From assembly GCA_022340465.1 (NCBI GenBank), contig JAJDNW010000066.1, positions 1-64,000 of the forward strand: a stretch of 64,000 nucleotides of DNA, given 5' to 3'. Positions 44,381 to 52,571 of the stretch are shown here, piece by piece (position 1 is the first letter of the stretch; every line of letters begins with the position of its first letter). The DNA is from Deltaproteobacteria bacterium (lineage in GTDB: Bacteria; Desulfobacterota; Desulfobacteria; Desulfobacterales; B30-G6). The notes beneath the pieces were generated by a model. That model worked only from the letters and a program-made list of their open reading frames with translations, made no database searches and had not been told where the DNA came from. The position numbers and the translations under genes are program-made.

Positions 44381-45420
44381 CGTAAATGGGTCTCGGTGTT
44401 GCCCACCACCGGCGGTGGCGGCAGCTTGGAGCGAATGAGAATATTTTTCTTGAGCGCCTGAATGATCATGTTCACATTATCGAGCTCCTCTCTGGCATCG
44501 TAAATGCCCTGAACCGCCGAACCGGTCAGCTCGGGAATGTCCCGGCTTCCCTTTTCGGCGTTCTCTATGATGCGTTGAATCTTGGGCATGTTGGCCTGAA
44601 ACGCTTCGAGCAGGCTGCGAATAAGCCCTATACTCTCGGCGACCTCCTCCCTGACAGATTCCAGTTGGGCCAGGTTTTCCTGCAGTATGTCCATGGTGGC
44701 GGGCGTTTTCGCGCTGGCGACGGCAAGCTGATCCAGAATGACGTCCACCTTGTCGAGTCCGCCCAGCGCTGCATCCATCAGTTCGGAAGAATACAGCATG
44801 CGCCCGGCGGTCCCCTCCCCGGCCTGGACATGGCCGGCAATCTTCGCGGCATGCTGCGCGGTTTTGTTTAAATTTTCGATGGCCTGCAGGAAGGGGCCTT
44901 CGGGATCGTTGATGGTGTCCATGAAAACGGAAAAACGCTGAACGGCTACCACCAGGTCTTTGGCGGTTTTCTCCACCTCCAGCTCTTCGATATAGTCGCC
45001 GATGCTTTTCCTGGCCACCGAGGTCAACTCGCCACCGGGCGGTACCAGGGGGCTGTCAACCGATCCGGGCAGGATCGCGATGTACTCCGAGCCGATAAAA
45101 GTGGGGCTTTCCACCTTGGCCACCACGTCGGTTCGAATGCGGGACGCGTAAAGATCGAGGATAGCCAGGCGTATCCGGACGTGATTATCGACGAGACTGA
45201 CCGCTTTTACCTTGCCGATGTCGGTTTCAAGGTATTTGACGGCCGCACCGGGTTTCAGGTTGTAGCTTGCGTTAAAGGACGTATAATAGGTGTTGTATTT
45301 TCGAAACCAGTTTTTACCGCGGCCCAGAAGGACGACCGTGGACAACAGCAGCACCAGAATGCTCAGCATGAAGATGCCGACCACCCGTTCCATGACGCTG
45401 TATTTAAACCTGGTATGCAT
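44377..45420 (-). CDS. mlaD: MlaD-family (MCE domain) lipid-binding protein
   Basis: 347-residue protein anchored by one N-terminal helix (IFMLSILVLLLSTVVLLG). The MCE domain runs about residues 40-130 (YTSFNASYNLKPGAAVKYLE and DIGKVKAVSLV, then FIGSEYIAILPGS). A long helical tail follows (about 140-340) with heptad-like repeats, longer than in E. coli MlaD (183 residues) and similar to longer MCE proteins that form periplasmic helices. It would bind phospholipid in the periplasm, complexed to the MlaE permease. It overlaps the ATPase-like gene by 17 bases. Confidence 0.88.
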   Translation of the reverse strand: MHTRFKYSVMERVVGIFMLSILVLLLSTVVLLGRGKNWFRKYNTYYTSFNASYNLKPGAAVKYLETDIGKVKAVSLVDNHVRIRLAILDLYASRIRTDVVAKVESPTFIGSEYIAILPGSVDSPLVPPGGELTSVARKSIGDYIEELEVEKTAKDLVVAVQRFSVFMDTINDPEGPFLQAIENLNKTAQHAAKIAGHVQAGEGTAGRMLYSSELMDAALGGLDKVDVILDQLAVASAKTPATMDILQENLAQLESVREEVAESIGLIRSLLEAFQANMPKIQRIIENAEKGSRDIPELTGSAVQGIYDAREELDNVNMIIQALKKNILIRSKLPPPPVVGNTETHLR

Positions 45421-46084
45421 GTCCCCCTTCGCTCAACCGCCCCATGCGTAGCACTAAGGCCCGATTGGATACACTGTCAATAAAATTCTTGTCGTCCGAG
45501 GTGAACACCACGGGCACCCCCCGATCCATCGCACCGCGTAACAGCCAATCATACAGGAAAAACCGCGTATATCCCAGGTAATTTTCCGGATTTTCCATCA
45601 AAAGCAGGCTGCTGGCCTTGACGATTTCACGGATCACGATGGCGGCACGCAGGTCGGCCTGGTCCATGTCCTGCGGACGCCGGTCCATCTTGTCGGCAAT
45701 GGAAAAATGGCGGCACAGTTCGAAGGTTTCATCCTCGACCCTCGCGGACAGGTCGTTGGCGCCATAGCTGCGCATCAGGGTCAGGTTTTCCCTGAGGGAC
45801 CGATTGCTGATCAGGGCCGAACGGGTCGTGATGAAGCCGATGCTTTTTTTCAGCGGAAGCAGGGTGATGGGGTTCGAAAAATCCAAAAGCCTCCCCTCGA
45901 AAAAATACGCGCCTTCGACGGGTGTGTCCAGGGTGGTAAGCGCCCTGAACAGCAGGTGCACGGCATGCGTGCTGTCGGCATCCAGCCAGCAAACATCACC
46001 CGTGGAGATGGCAAGGCTGAATCTGTCCAGCGCCCCCTCCTCCGAAACAGGCAAAAGGTAATCCTTGAGTTCGATGCGTATCAT
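45404..46084 (-). CDS. MlaF-like ABC subunit with lost ATPase motifs
   Basis: 226-residue protein in the MlaF position between permease and MCE genes. Overall fold and length fit an ABC ATPase, but key motifs are absent. Where Walker A (GxxGxGKS/T) is expected, residues 34-46 read LDADSTHAVHLLF, with no Gly pattern and no Lys. The signature region reads DMDQADLRAAIVIREI instead of LSGG. Walker B is LLLMENPE (160-167) with Asp to Glu and catalytic Glu to Asn. The switch region is VVFTSDD with Ser for His. The reading frame is intact and both overlaps with its neighbours are preserved, so it seems to be maintained as a non-hydrolysing or very unusual subunit. Confidence 0.8.
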   Translation of the reverse strand: MIRIELKDYLLPVSEEGALDRFSLAISTGDVCWLDADSTHAVHLLFRALTTLDTPVEGAYFFEGRLLDFSNPITLLPLKKSIGFITTRSALISNRSLRENLTLMRSYGANDLSARVEDETFELCRHFSIADKMDRRPQDMDQADLRAAIVIREIVKASSLLLMENPENYLGYTRFFLYDWLLRGAMDRGVPVVFTSDDKNFIDSVSNRALVLRMGRLSEGGHAYQV

Positions 46085-46091
46085 GGCCTCA

Positions 46092-46865
46092 CTACAGATA
46101 AAACAGCGCTGAAATCAAAACATTGAGCACCAGGCAAAAGAAAAAACACTCAACCGCGGCCCTGGAGGCTGCCACCGGGACCTCGGTGATGTGCTTGCGC
46201 ACATTCAAGCCGTGGTAGGTGCTCGTCGCCGTAATGGTTATACCGAAACAAACGGCCTTGAACAGCCCCACGGCAATGCCGGAAACGGTAATGGCACCGG
46301 CGATCTGCCGTAAAAAATCGGCCACCGGCAGATGGGTGATCGTCCACACCACCCCATACCCGCCGATAATGGCCACGATGTCGAATACCACGAAAAGGCA
46401 CAGGATTGCCATGGTAATGCCGATCAAACGGGGTATGCACACAAACCAGACAACGTCGATCCCCAACATCTCCAGGGCATCGATCTCGTGGAGAACCTGC
46501 ATGTATCCCGTCTCGATGGTGACCGCGGTGGCCGACCGCAGAATGATCAACAGGGCCGTTATGGCGGGTCCCAGTTCCCTGACGATCAGGATCACGGCAA
46601 TGCTCCCCAAATCGTATTGAGCGGACAGCTTGCTGAACTGAATGATGATGGCGCTTCCGATGATCAACGCAACAGGGATAATGATGCTCAACGCCTGAAC
46701 GGCGGTGAAGTAAATCTGCTCCAATGCGACTCGCCGGACCAGCGTACGGCCTTCCCTGGGCCTCCTGAACAGCATGAGCAGGAGTGTGGATGCAAAGGTG
46801 AGCAGGGTCGTAACGTGGTCGAAGGAACGTATGGTTCTGCGGCCGATGAGTCTTGTTATTGACAT
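46092..46865 (-). CDS. mlaE: MlaE-family lipid ABC permease
   Basis: 257-residue inner-membrane permease with five helices. ELGPAITALLIILRSATAVT is the MlaE signature, with EIDALEMLGIDVVWFVCIPR the coupling-helix region and GFKAVCFGITIT-like VGLFKAVCFGITITATSTYH near the end. It works in the Mla phospholipid transport system that keeps outer-membrane lipid asymmetry. It is the first gene of a three-gene minus-strand operon, seven bases before the MlaF-like gene. MlaB, MlaC and MlaA are not in the window. Confidence 0.92.
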   Translation of the reverse strand: MSITRLIGRRTIRSFDHVTTLLTFASTLLLMLFRRPREGRTLVRRVALEQIYFTAVQALSIIIPVALIIGSAIIIQFSKLSAQYDLGSIAVILIVRELGPAITALLIILRSATAVTIETGYMQVLHEIDALEMLGIDVVWFVCIPRLIGITMAILCLFVVFDIVAIIGGYGVVWTITHLPVADFLRQIAGAITVSGIAVGLFKAVCFGITITATSTYHGLNVRKHITEVPVAASRAAVECFFFCLVLNVLISALFYL

Positions 46866-47055
46866 CGAAAAATTCTTACACTATATTACACAAAAAGGTC
46901 AACAAAATTAGATAAATATAATATCGTCGCCTGCCCTGCGGCGCAAGCGCCGCAAACCGGTGACATGCAATAAAGGCGCCTGACAATACCGTGCCGGCTG
47001 CCATGGACAGGGACAACCGGCACCGTTTATTTTTTAAAGAAAAACCGGTTTTGGA

Positions 47056-48033
47056 ATGATTTTCGGCCAAAGGCTTATGGTAATCACCATTCCCGTGAAA
47101 CGCCGGAGCAGAAAACGACATCGGGTAAGAGCCAACCGTGCACACGGCTGGGCGCTGAAAATATGCGTTTACTCGGCGGCGCTTGCGCTGTTCGGCTGGG
47201 CCCTGAACGGTCAGAGTATGGCGACCGGCCTAGCGGATGTCGTCGAAAGCGGCCCCCACGGCACCATCAACTGGACTCTCGGTGTGCTCAGCACCAGCGG
47301 CGTTGCGACCCCCCCGGAAAAAAGCGAAGCCAAAAGTGCGGAAGAGCTTCAGGAAGCGCAAAAAAATGCCATCAGCCTTGCACGCCGGCACATGATGGCT
47401 CTCGTTCTCAAAACCAGGGTCGATTCTGAGCGCTCGATTGAAAGCCTCGTCGCCAATAATGACTTGATGATGACCAAGGTGGAAACGCTGGTGAAGGGAG
47501 TCAAAGCGACCGGGCAGACGTATCTATCGGACGGAACCGTCGAAATCACCATGCAGATGAACATGTACGGAGGCTTCGCCCAACTGGTTCTGCCGGAAGA
47601 AATCAGACAGATAGAACCCATCAAAACGGTAGCCAATGGCCATAAAACCGCCAAAGGCACGCTTCAGCCTTCCGACCCAAAACCTGAGAAGGAAATCTTT
47701 ACCGGGCTCGTTGTCGACGCCCGCGGGATTCAGTTTTCCCCGGCCATGGCACCCGTCATCGTCGATGAAAAAGCCAGGGAGGTTTACGGCTCGGCCTTTG
47801 CCAGCCGCGAGTTCGCCGTGCAGCAGGGAATGTGCGGCTATACCCGGGACATGCAGATGGCCGGACAGGATCCCAGGGTGGCGGGGAAGCCGCTGGTCGT
47901 CAAGGGCCTGGGGACGGAAAAAGGCCGGCAGGCAACCATCGTTATCAGCAATGCCGACGCCTCGAAAATTAAAAGCGCCTCGGAGCATCTTTCCTTTTTA
48001 AAACGATGCCGCGTGGTGATTGTCGTCGATTAG
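47056..48033 (+). CDS. LPP20-like exported protein
   Basis: 325 residues. A very basic N-terminus (KRRSRKRHRVRANR) precedes a hydrophobic segment (ICVYSAALALFGWAL) that should act as signal or anchor. The mature domain has AQKNAISLARRHMMALVLKT, GTVEITMQMNMYG and FTGLVVDARGIQFSPAMAPV, followed by VIVDEKAREVYGSA, typical of the LPP20/FlgP-like fold of outer-membrane-associated proteins. ATG 47077 is a possible alternative start with AAAGG closer upstream. A lipoprotein gene follows eight bases later. Precise function unknown. Confidence 0.7.
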   Translation: MIFGQRLMVITIPVKRRSRKRHRVRANRAHGWALKICVYSAALALFGWALNGQSMATGLADVVESGPHGTINWTLGVLSTSGVATPPEKSEAKSAEELQEAQKNAISLARRHMMALVLKTRVDSERSIESLVANNDLMMTKVETLVKGVKATGQTYLSDGTVEITMQMNMYGGFAQLVLPEEIRQIEPIKTVANGHKTAKGTLQPSDPKPEKEIFTGLVVDARGIQFSPAMAPVIVDEKAREVYGSAFASREFAVQQGMCGYTRDMQMAGQDPRVAGKPLVVKGLGTEKGRQATIVISNADASKIKSASEHLSFLKRCRVVIVVD

Positions 48034-48041
48034 GAGAAAAC

Positions 48042-48410
48042 ATGAGACCAAGACTGATAAGCATTATCTGTATTGCAGGCTTGTTGCTGACCGTCATCGC
48101 CTGTGGTCCGGACAGTATATTTTTAAAATACGGCTTGGACACGCCGGCACACCATACGGACAACGGCTACCGGTTTCTGGATAACAAAAAATATGACGCC
48201 GCCTTTGGCGAGTTCAACCGGGCCATCGAACTCGACCCCAACTACTCACCGGCCTACGTCGGATTGGGATTGGCCTACGGTTTTCGCGGCAGCCCGGAAA
48301 AAGCCGTGGCAACCATGCAAAAGGCCCGGGAACTGGCCCGGGACGAGGAGCAGCGCAAGCTTGTCGATGACGGGTTCGAAAAGCTGAAACAAATGGGCAT
48401 TGCCAACTAA
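48042..48410 (+). CDS. TPR-containing lipoprotein
   Basis: 122-residue lipoprotein: signal ISIICIAGLLLTVIAC with lipid-modified Cys21, then TPR units in NGYRFLDNKKYDAAFGEFNR and AIELDPNYSPAYVGLGLAYG and SPEKAVATMQKARELARDEE. It probably sits at the outer membrane as a protein-interaction module. It is co-transcribed with the LPP20-like gene (gap eight bases, AGGAG before the ATG), so the two may form an envelope complex. Confidence 0.85.
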   Translation: MRPRLISIICIAGLLLTVIACGPDSIFLKYGLDTPAHHTDNGYRFLDNKKYDAAFGEFNRAIELDPNYSPAYVGLGLAYGFRGSPEKAVATMQKARELARDEEQRKLVDDGFEKLKQMGIAN

Positions 48411-48535
48411 ATGAGGCTCTTCCGAAAGACGCGTACTTATGCATCCACCCCCGCCTGAAAACGGCCTTTGAATGGTTACCGATAAGGATCCGAGGGGCCG
48501 AAGATTCAAGTAGCCGAGGGTAAAACCATAGAGAT

Positions 48536-48620
48536 CAGAGGCCGGAGGTCAGATATCAGAAGTCAGAAGCCAGAGGTCGAATGCCTGAAGCATGGAGAAA
48601 GGGCAATTGAACCACCCCGG
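48536..48620 (+). repeat. Intergenic repeat R2, second copy, with AGAAGTC low-complexity head
   Basis: Degenerate AGAGGTC/AGAAGTC units (48536-48575) run into the 47-base segment 48568-48614 that matches 44006-44052. Confidence 0.6.
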
Positions 48621-48632
48621 TCAAGCACTGGA

Positions 48633-49184
48633 TCACTCGACCCCTTGAGCCCTCGGCCCCTGGACCCTTCTTAAAATGACGGGTTCCGGTTTGTAGCTGC
48701 CGGAATTGACCTGGTCCCAGAAGGTCTTCTCATCCTCCATCCAGCGGGAGCCGAATTTTTTGTTGAAGACGCCTCCCAGGCGCTGAAACATACGTTTCAG
48801 GCCGGTGCTGTAGCCGACGGTCAACACGTCTTCCAGAAAATCAGTGATATCCGCCATCGACTCTTTGGGGATGTAGGCGCGGGCGCCCATTTCAATGGAA
48901 CGCTTGAGATCATCGATGGAAAATGCATGGGCGGTCAGCATCACGGTGGGAAAACCCAGGTGCACGGAAGCGTTGAGAAGGTCGTATCCGCGTACCCCCA
49001 TGATGTCCAGAATAACGGCATCGTAGGTCCAGGACCTGAGTAAATGAAAGCCGGTTTCGTAATCGGATGCACGATCGAAGATGAGATCGTCATAGTCTTC
49101 GAGCAGGTCTGCCAGCGACTCGAGGATGTCGGGCTCGTCGTCCACCGCCAGTATGCGTTTGCCGTTCAGGATGCTTTCGGTCAT
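48633..49184 (-). CDS. Response regulator (receiver domain, unknown output)
   Basis: 183-residue protein. Receiver domain residues about 8-125: acidic pair in AVDDEPD, phospho-acceptor Asp60 in VILDIMG, Thr84 in MLTAH, Lys107 in YIPKE. The C-terminal 60 residues (GLKRMFQRLGGVFNKKFGSR then WMEDEKTFWDQV) form no known output domain. The start at 49184 is preferred because AAGGA lies eight bases upstream. No histidine kinase gene is adjacent. Confidence 0.85.
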   Translation of the reverse strand: MTESILNGKRILAVDDEPDILESLADLLEDYDDLIFDRASDYETGFHLLRSWTYDAVILDIMGVRGYDLLNASVHLGFPTVMLTAHAFSIDDLKRSIEMGARAYIPKESMADITDFLEDVLTVGYSTGLKRMFQRLGGVFNKKFGSRWMEDEKTFWDQVNSGSYKPEPVILRRVQGPRAQGVE

Positions 49185-49202
49185 GGCACTCATCCTTCTT
49201 TT

Positions 49203-49460
49203 TTAAATGTACCTGATTTTTTCCTTGACATCTTTCCTGGGGGTAGCAGCCGGTTGATCCGCCGGTTTGCCGATGCAGATCAGGGAAACGGGTGTTCTGT
49301 TGTCAGGAATTCCCAATATCTGTCTGAGCGCCTTTTTGTCATAGAAAATAAACCAGAGGGAGCCCAGGCCCAAGGCATGCGCCGATAGAAGCATGTTTTG
49401 AATGGCGGCCGCGCAGGCCAGCTGGTAGCCGACGCCGCCTTCTTCCTGAAACATATCCAC
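49203..49460 (-). pseudogene. C-terminal remnant of a nitroreductase-family gene
   Basis: The frame GVGYQLACAAAIQNMLLSAH plus ALGLGSLWFIFYDKKALRQI and PVSLICIGKPAD is the C-terminal half of a nitroreductase-type flavoprotein. The N-terminal half, with the FMN-binding RRSxR region, is missing, and upstream (49461-49600) there is only non-coding sequence. It lies next to the J-domain gene. An unusually short translated remnant from ATG 49460 is possible but would not bind FMN. Confidence 0.75.
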
Positions 49461-49600
49461 GCCCGTGGACTATATTACATTTACGCGCTGCAGGCAACCG
49501 CCTTGCCGGCAGCCGCTTGGAATACATTTTTTCGGAACAAAACGGATGACAAGCGCTATACGGGGCTGCATAAACCCGATAATTCTGATATGCTGCATGC

Positions 49601-50599
49601 ATGTATCTGGCCCGGACCACCTTAGAACGCCACACCCGTTTTAGCATACGGAGCACCTACCGGGACGGAAGCGTGCTAAGAAGCCGCACCGTCTTCGACC
49701 TGGGCACCGACCCTTCCCGGTTCATCGTCTACCCCGGCGGCAGGGGATATTATTTCGACGAAGCCATGGAGGAGGAGCTGCGCAGCCAGGGGCTCGATCC
49801 GACCCAGGATGAAATGGACCGGATTTTCTGGGAATTTCTCGACCCCGAGATCAAAAGGGCGATCAACGGTTTTCAGCGCACTTCCCGCAAGGGCGCCACC
49901 GGTGGCGATACAACCGGCGAAAGGGTGCACATATTCGACCGGCGGCGCGTCCATTACCTGAAATTCGCCCAGACAGACCAGCGCAATCTCGCCCGCATGC
50001 CGGCCAAGCTGTTCCGTCATCTCAACGGCAAGTCACGCGATGAAATCGAGCAGTGTTTTCTTTCAGAAGAGCGCATATTGAAAAGGCACGAGCTGAAAAG
50101 ATATGTGTGCACGATTTTCGATCTGCTGCCTGCATTCCGGGAAATTTCCCGCCGCTTCACGGCCCAACCGCTGCAGAGCGACGCGGTCCGGGATAGCATG
50201 GACCATGCGTTTATCGACGCCGTCTGCCGGCTCGCCGACGACCGCGTGTTCTGGAAGGGAACGCATGCCGCCCCTGTTCTGCAGGAATACCTGGTGCGAT
50301 ATGTGATCTTTTATTTTGACAATGAATTCCCCATAAGATCTCCTCTGGAAGGCTTTTTAAACGATTTCATGAACCGGCACCGGCGCTATGTGCCCCCCAA
50401 AAAAGTGCGCCTGAGCATGGAGGAGGCCGGCCGCCTGTTTAAAACCGACTGGAAGACGCTCGAACGGATGGATGCAAAGACCCTGACAAAATTGTACCGC
50501 CGGCAGGCCTTGAGGCACCATCCCGACCAGGGGGGCGACAAGAAGAAGTTTATCAGGCTGACCGCGCTCTACAAACACCTCATGCAAAGAAAATGTTGA
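49601..50599 (+). CDS. J-domain protein
   Basis: 332 residues. The C-terminal about 60 residues form a DnaJ domain with the diagnostic HHPDQGGDKKKFIRLTAL (HPD motif). The N-terminal 260 residues (TRFSIRSTYRDGSVLRSRTV, YPGGRGYYFDEAMEEELRSQ, HLNGKSRDEIEQCFLSEERI) are a conserved domain I cannot name. A C-terminal J domain stimulates Hsp70 (DnaK) on a bound client. No ribosome binding site is obvious at this ATG. It is not near dnaK. Confidence 0.8.
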   Translation: MYLARTTLERHTRFSIRSTYRDGSVLRSRTVFDLGTDPSRFIVYPGGRGYYFDEAMEEELRSQGLDPTQDEMDRIFWEFLDPEIKRAINGFQRTSRKGATGGDTTGERVHIFDRRRVHYLKFAQTDQRNLARMPAKLFRHLNGKSRDEIEQCFLSEERILKRHELKRYVCTIFDLLPAFREISRRFTAQPLQSDAVRDSMDHAFIDAVCRLADDRVFWKGTHAAPVLQEYLVRYVIFYFDNEFPIRSPLEGFLNDFMNRHRRYVPPKKVRLSMEEAGRLFKTDWKTLERMDAKTLTKLYRRQALRHHPDQGGDKKKFIRLTALYKHLMQRKC

Positions 50600-50682
50600 C
50601 GATCCGGCTAAAAACTGGAAGAACGCTATGATGGTTGGTGTTTTGTTTTTAAGATACCTGTTTCCCAATATAAGGCGAATAG

Positions 50683-51075
50683 ATGAATCATCCCTTTGCA
50701 GAATTGATCGGCCTGGCATTCGAAAGCGTGCACCAGGGCAGGAGCCTCTGCCGTATCCAGATTCATGAAAAACTTTTCAACCCCCACTGCGTCGTTCACG
50801 GCAGCGTGATGACGGCCCTGGCCGACACCGGCATGGGCGGCGCGCTCTATCCCCTTTTGGAAGAGGGCGAGTCCTGTGCGACCATCGAGCTGAAAATAAC
50901 GTATTTCAAACCGGTTCGGGAGGGCACCCTCGAATGTTCCACCCAGCTGCTGCACAAGGGCAGTACCGTGGCCGCCCTTGAATCTGAAATCTTCTGCGAC
51001 GCAACGCTTGTGGCCAAAGCCAGCGGGACCTACGCCATCTTCCACCCCCGGAAGCATCTCAAGATTAACGTCTGA
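50683..51075 (+). CDS. PaaI-type hotdog thioesterase
   Basis: 130-residue hotdog-fold acyl-CoA thioesterase. NPHCVVHGSVMTALADTGMG is the family signature (HGxxxxxxDxxxG), followed by CATIELKITYFKPVREGTLE. It hydrolyses short or aromatic acyl-CoA thioesters in the cytoplasm. It starts 83 bp after the J-domain gene and ends ten bases before the BASS transporter, likely in one transcript with it. Confidence 0.88.
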   Translation: MNHPFAELIGLAFESVHQGRSLCRIQIHEKLFNPHCVVHGSVMTALADTGMGGALYPLLEEGESCATIELKITYFKPVREGTLECSTQLLHKGSTVAALESEIFCDATLVAKASGTYAIFHPRKHLKINV

Positions 51076-51085
51076 AACCGCCATC

Positions 51086-52072
51086 ATGCTGAGATCGATT
51101 TTCGTTAAAAACTGGTTTTTCGTAGGTATCGCCGCCATGGTGCTGACGGCCTTCTATCTTCCCCAGGTGGGCTTGTTCGTAAAAACCTACAAGATACTGA
51201 ATGTCGCTATCTTCCTGGGGTTTCTGGTCACCGGGCTTACCCTGGACACCTCCAGCATCGTGACGCAGCTGAAAAACGTCAAGGTGCTCCTGGCCGCTCT
51301 CATATCCTCGCTTTTTCTGTTCCCGGTGATCGCATATTTTCTGGCGCTTCTCTTTTTCAAGGCCCCGCCGGACATCGCTGTCGGGGCGTTGATCATCGGC
51401 ACCGCACCGGCGACGGTCGCCTCGGGGACGGTGATGACCGCCATAGCCCTCGGCAACATCCCCCTGAGCCTTTTTATCTGTGTTCTGACCAGTTTTGCAT
51501 CCCTTTTAACCATTCCTTTGATCCTGTCGCTGCTTTTGCAGTACACCGGGACCAGCGTGGACCTTCCGGCCATGCAAATGCTGCTCGGCCTGTCCGTTAA
51601 AGTTCTTCTACCCACCGTTATCGGCCAGCTTCTGCGCCCGCGCCTGAAAGCCGCGATCGCGCCTTATGGGAAGCAAATTTCCATCTTCAACCAGTGCATC
51701 GTTCTCATGATCGTGCTCAACGCCGTGTCCAGCTCCGCCGAAAAAATTCTGGCGTCGGACGTGATCATTGTGTGGATTTTTCTTCTGATGATCGGCCTGC
51801 ATTTGCTGATTCTATCCATCAATTTCACGATTTCGCATCTCATCCGGCTGGACCTGCCCTCTACGGCGGCATTCACCATCCACACCTCCCAGAAAACCCT
51901 CACCATATCCTATCTCGTATGGGCGGGTCATTTCTACCACAGCCACCCCATGGCGTTGATCCCGCCCATCGCCTATCATCTGACCCAGAGCGTCGTGGAC
52001 ACCTGGATCGCCCACCGCTTCCGCAGCAAGGTGGAGCAACAGAGCATCGGCAACCGCGGCGAAAACATCTGA
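51086..52072 (+). CDS. Bile acid:sodium symporter family (BASS) transporter
   Basis: 328-residue membrane protein with nine to ten helices. FLVTGLTLDTSSIVTQLKNV, GALIIGTAPATVASGTVMTA and the crossover region near LPTVIGQLLRPRL fit the BASS/SBF-like (YocS/PF13593) family of Na+-coupled organic-anion transporters. Substrate is not predictable; the family handles pantothenate, pyruvate and others. It is the last gene of a short run. Confidence 0.85.
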   Translation: MLRSIFVKNWFFVGIAAMVLTAFYLPQVGLFVKTYKILNVAIFLGFLVTGLTLDTSSIVTQLKNVKVLLAALISSLFLFPVIAYFLALLFFKAPPDIAVGALIIGTAPATVASGTVMTAIALGNIPLSLFICVLTSFASLLTIPLILSLLLQYTGTSVDLPAMQMLLGLSVKVLLPTVIGQLLRPRLKAAIAPYGKQISIFNQCIVLMIVLNAVSSSAEKILASDVIIVWIFLLMIGLHLLILSINFTISHLIRLDLPSTAAFTIHTSQKTLTISYLVWAGHFYHSHPMALIPPIAYHLTQSVVDTWIAHRFRSKVEQQSIGNRGENI

Positions 52073-52571
52073 TAGGACCGCCCTGGTCAACATGAAGTTT
52101 TTCGGCTCCATAACCAATAACAAGGTAAAAGCCTGCCAGCCGAGGGGTGATACTGTCCCGGCCGTGAAACTGTTTGAGGTTTTTAGCGTCCGTTATGCCG
52201 AACAGCCTGAACATATCCCATCATACCTATGCCGGGCTGAATACCGACGATATTATTTCCAAAGTTTAGCCCTGTTTGGCATTACGGCCGCTTTGAACCG
52301 AGTTTTTCACGGCCGGGACGGTATTATTCCTCGGCAATCAATAGGCCTTATCTTGGGTTATAGATCCGAAGTTTTTTGATCATTTTTAAAAGTTGAAACG
52401 CTAACCGTTTGGAATTATATTGCTTGACAACTTCGCCAACGCCTCCGATTATTAATAGCGGTTGTCATATATATGTTCAGATACGACCTATGTCCAACAT
52501 ATGAAACATTTTTTTCGAAGGCTTCAGGGTGCCGAATACCATGGCAACCGCTATAAATGGAGGAAAATCGT
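52073..52571. other. 500-bp intergenic stretch
   Basis: No gene can be supported here. It includes weakly palindromic AT-rich segments and a promoter candidate at 52424-52452. Confidence 0.5.
52424..52452 (+). promoter_or_regulatory. Candidate sigma70-type promoter for the radical SAM gene
   Basis: Consensus -35 TTGACA at 52424-52429 and GATTAT at 52447-52452 with a 17-bp spacer, leaving a leader of about 110 bases before the ATG at 52572. Confidence 0.45.

Noticed and set aside
45404-46084. MlaF-like gene as a simple pseudogene
   Set aside because: The frame is uninterrupted for 226 codons, overlaps both neighbours properly, and hydrophobic core positions remain ABC-like; loss is confined to catalytic motifs.
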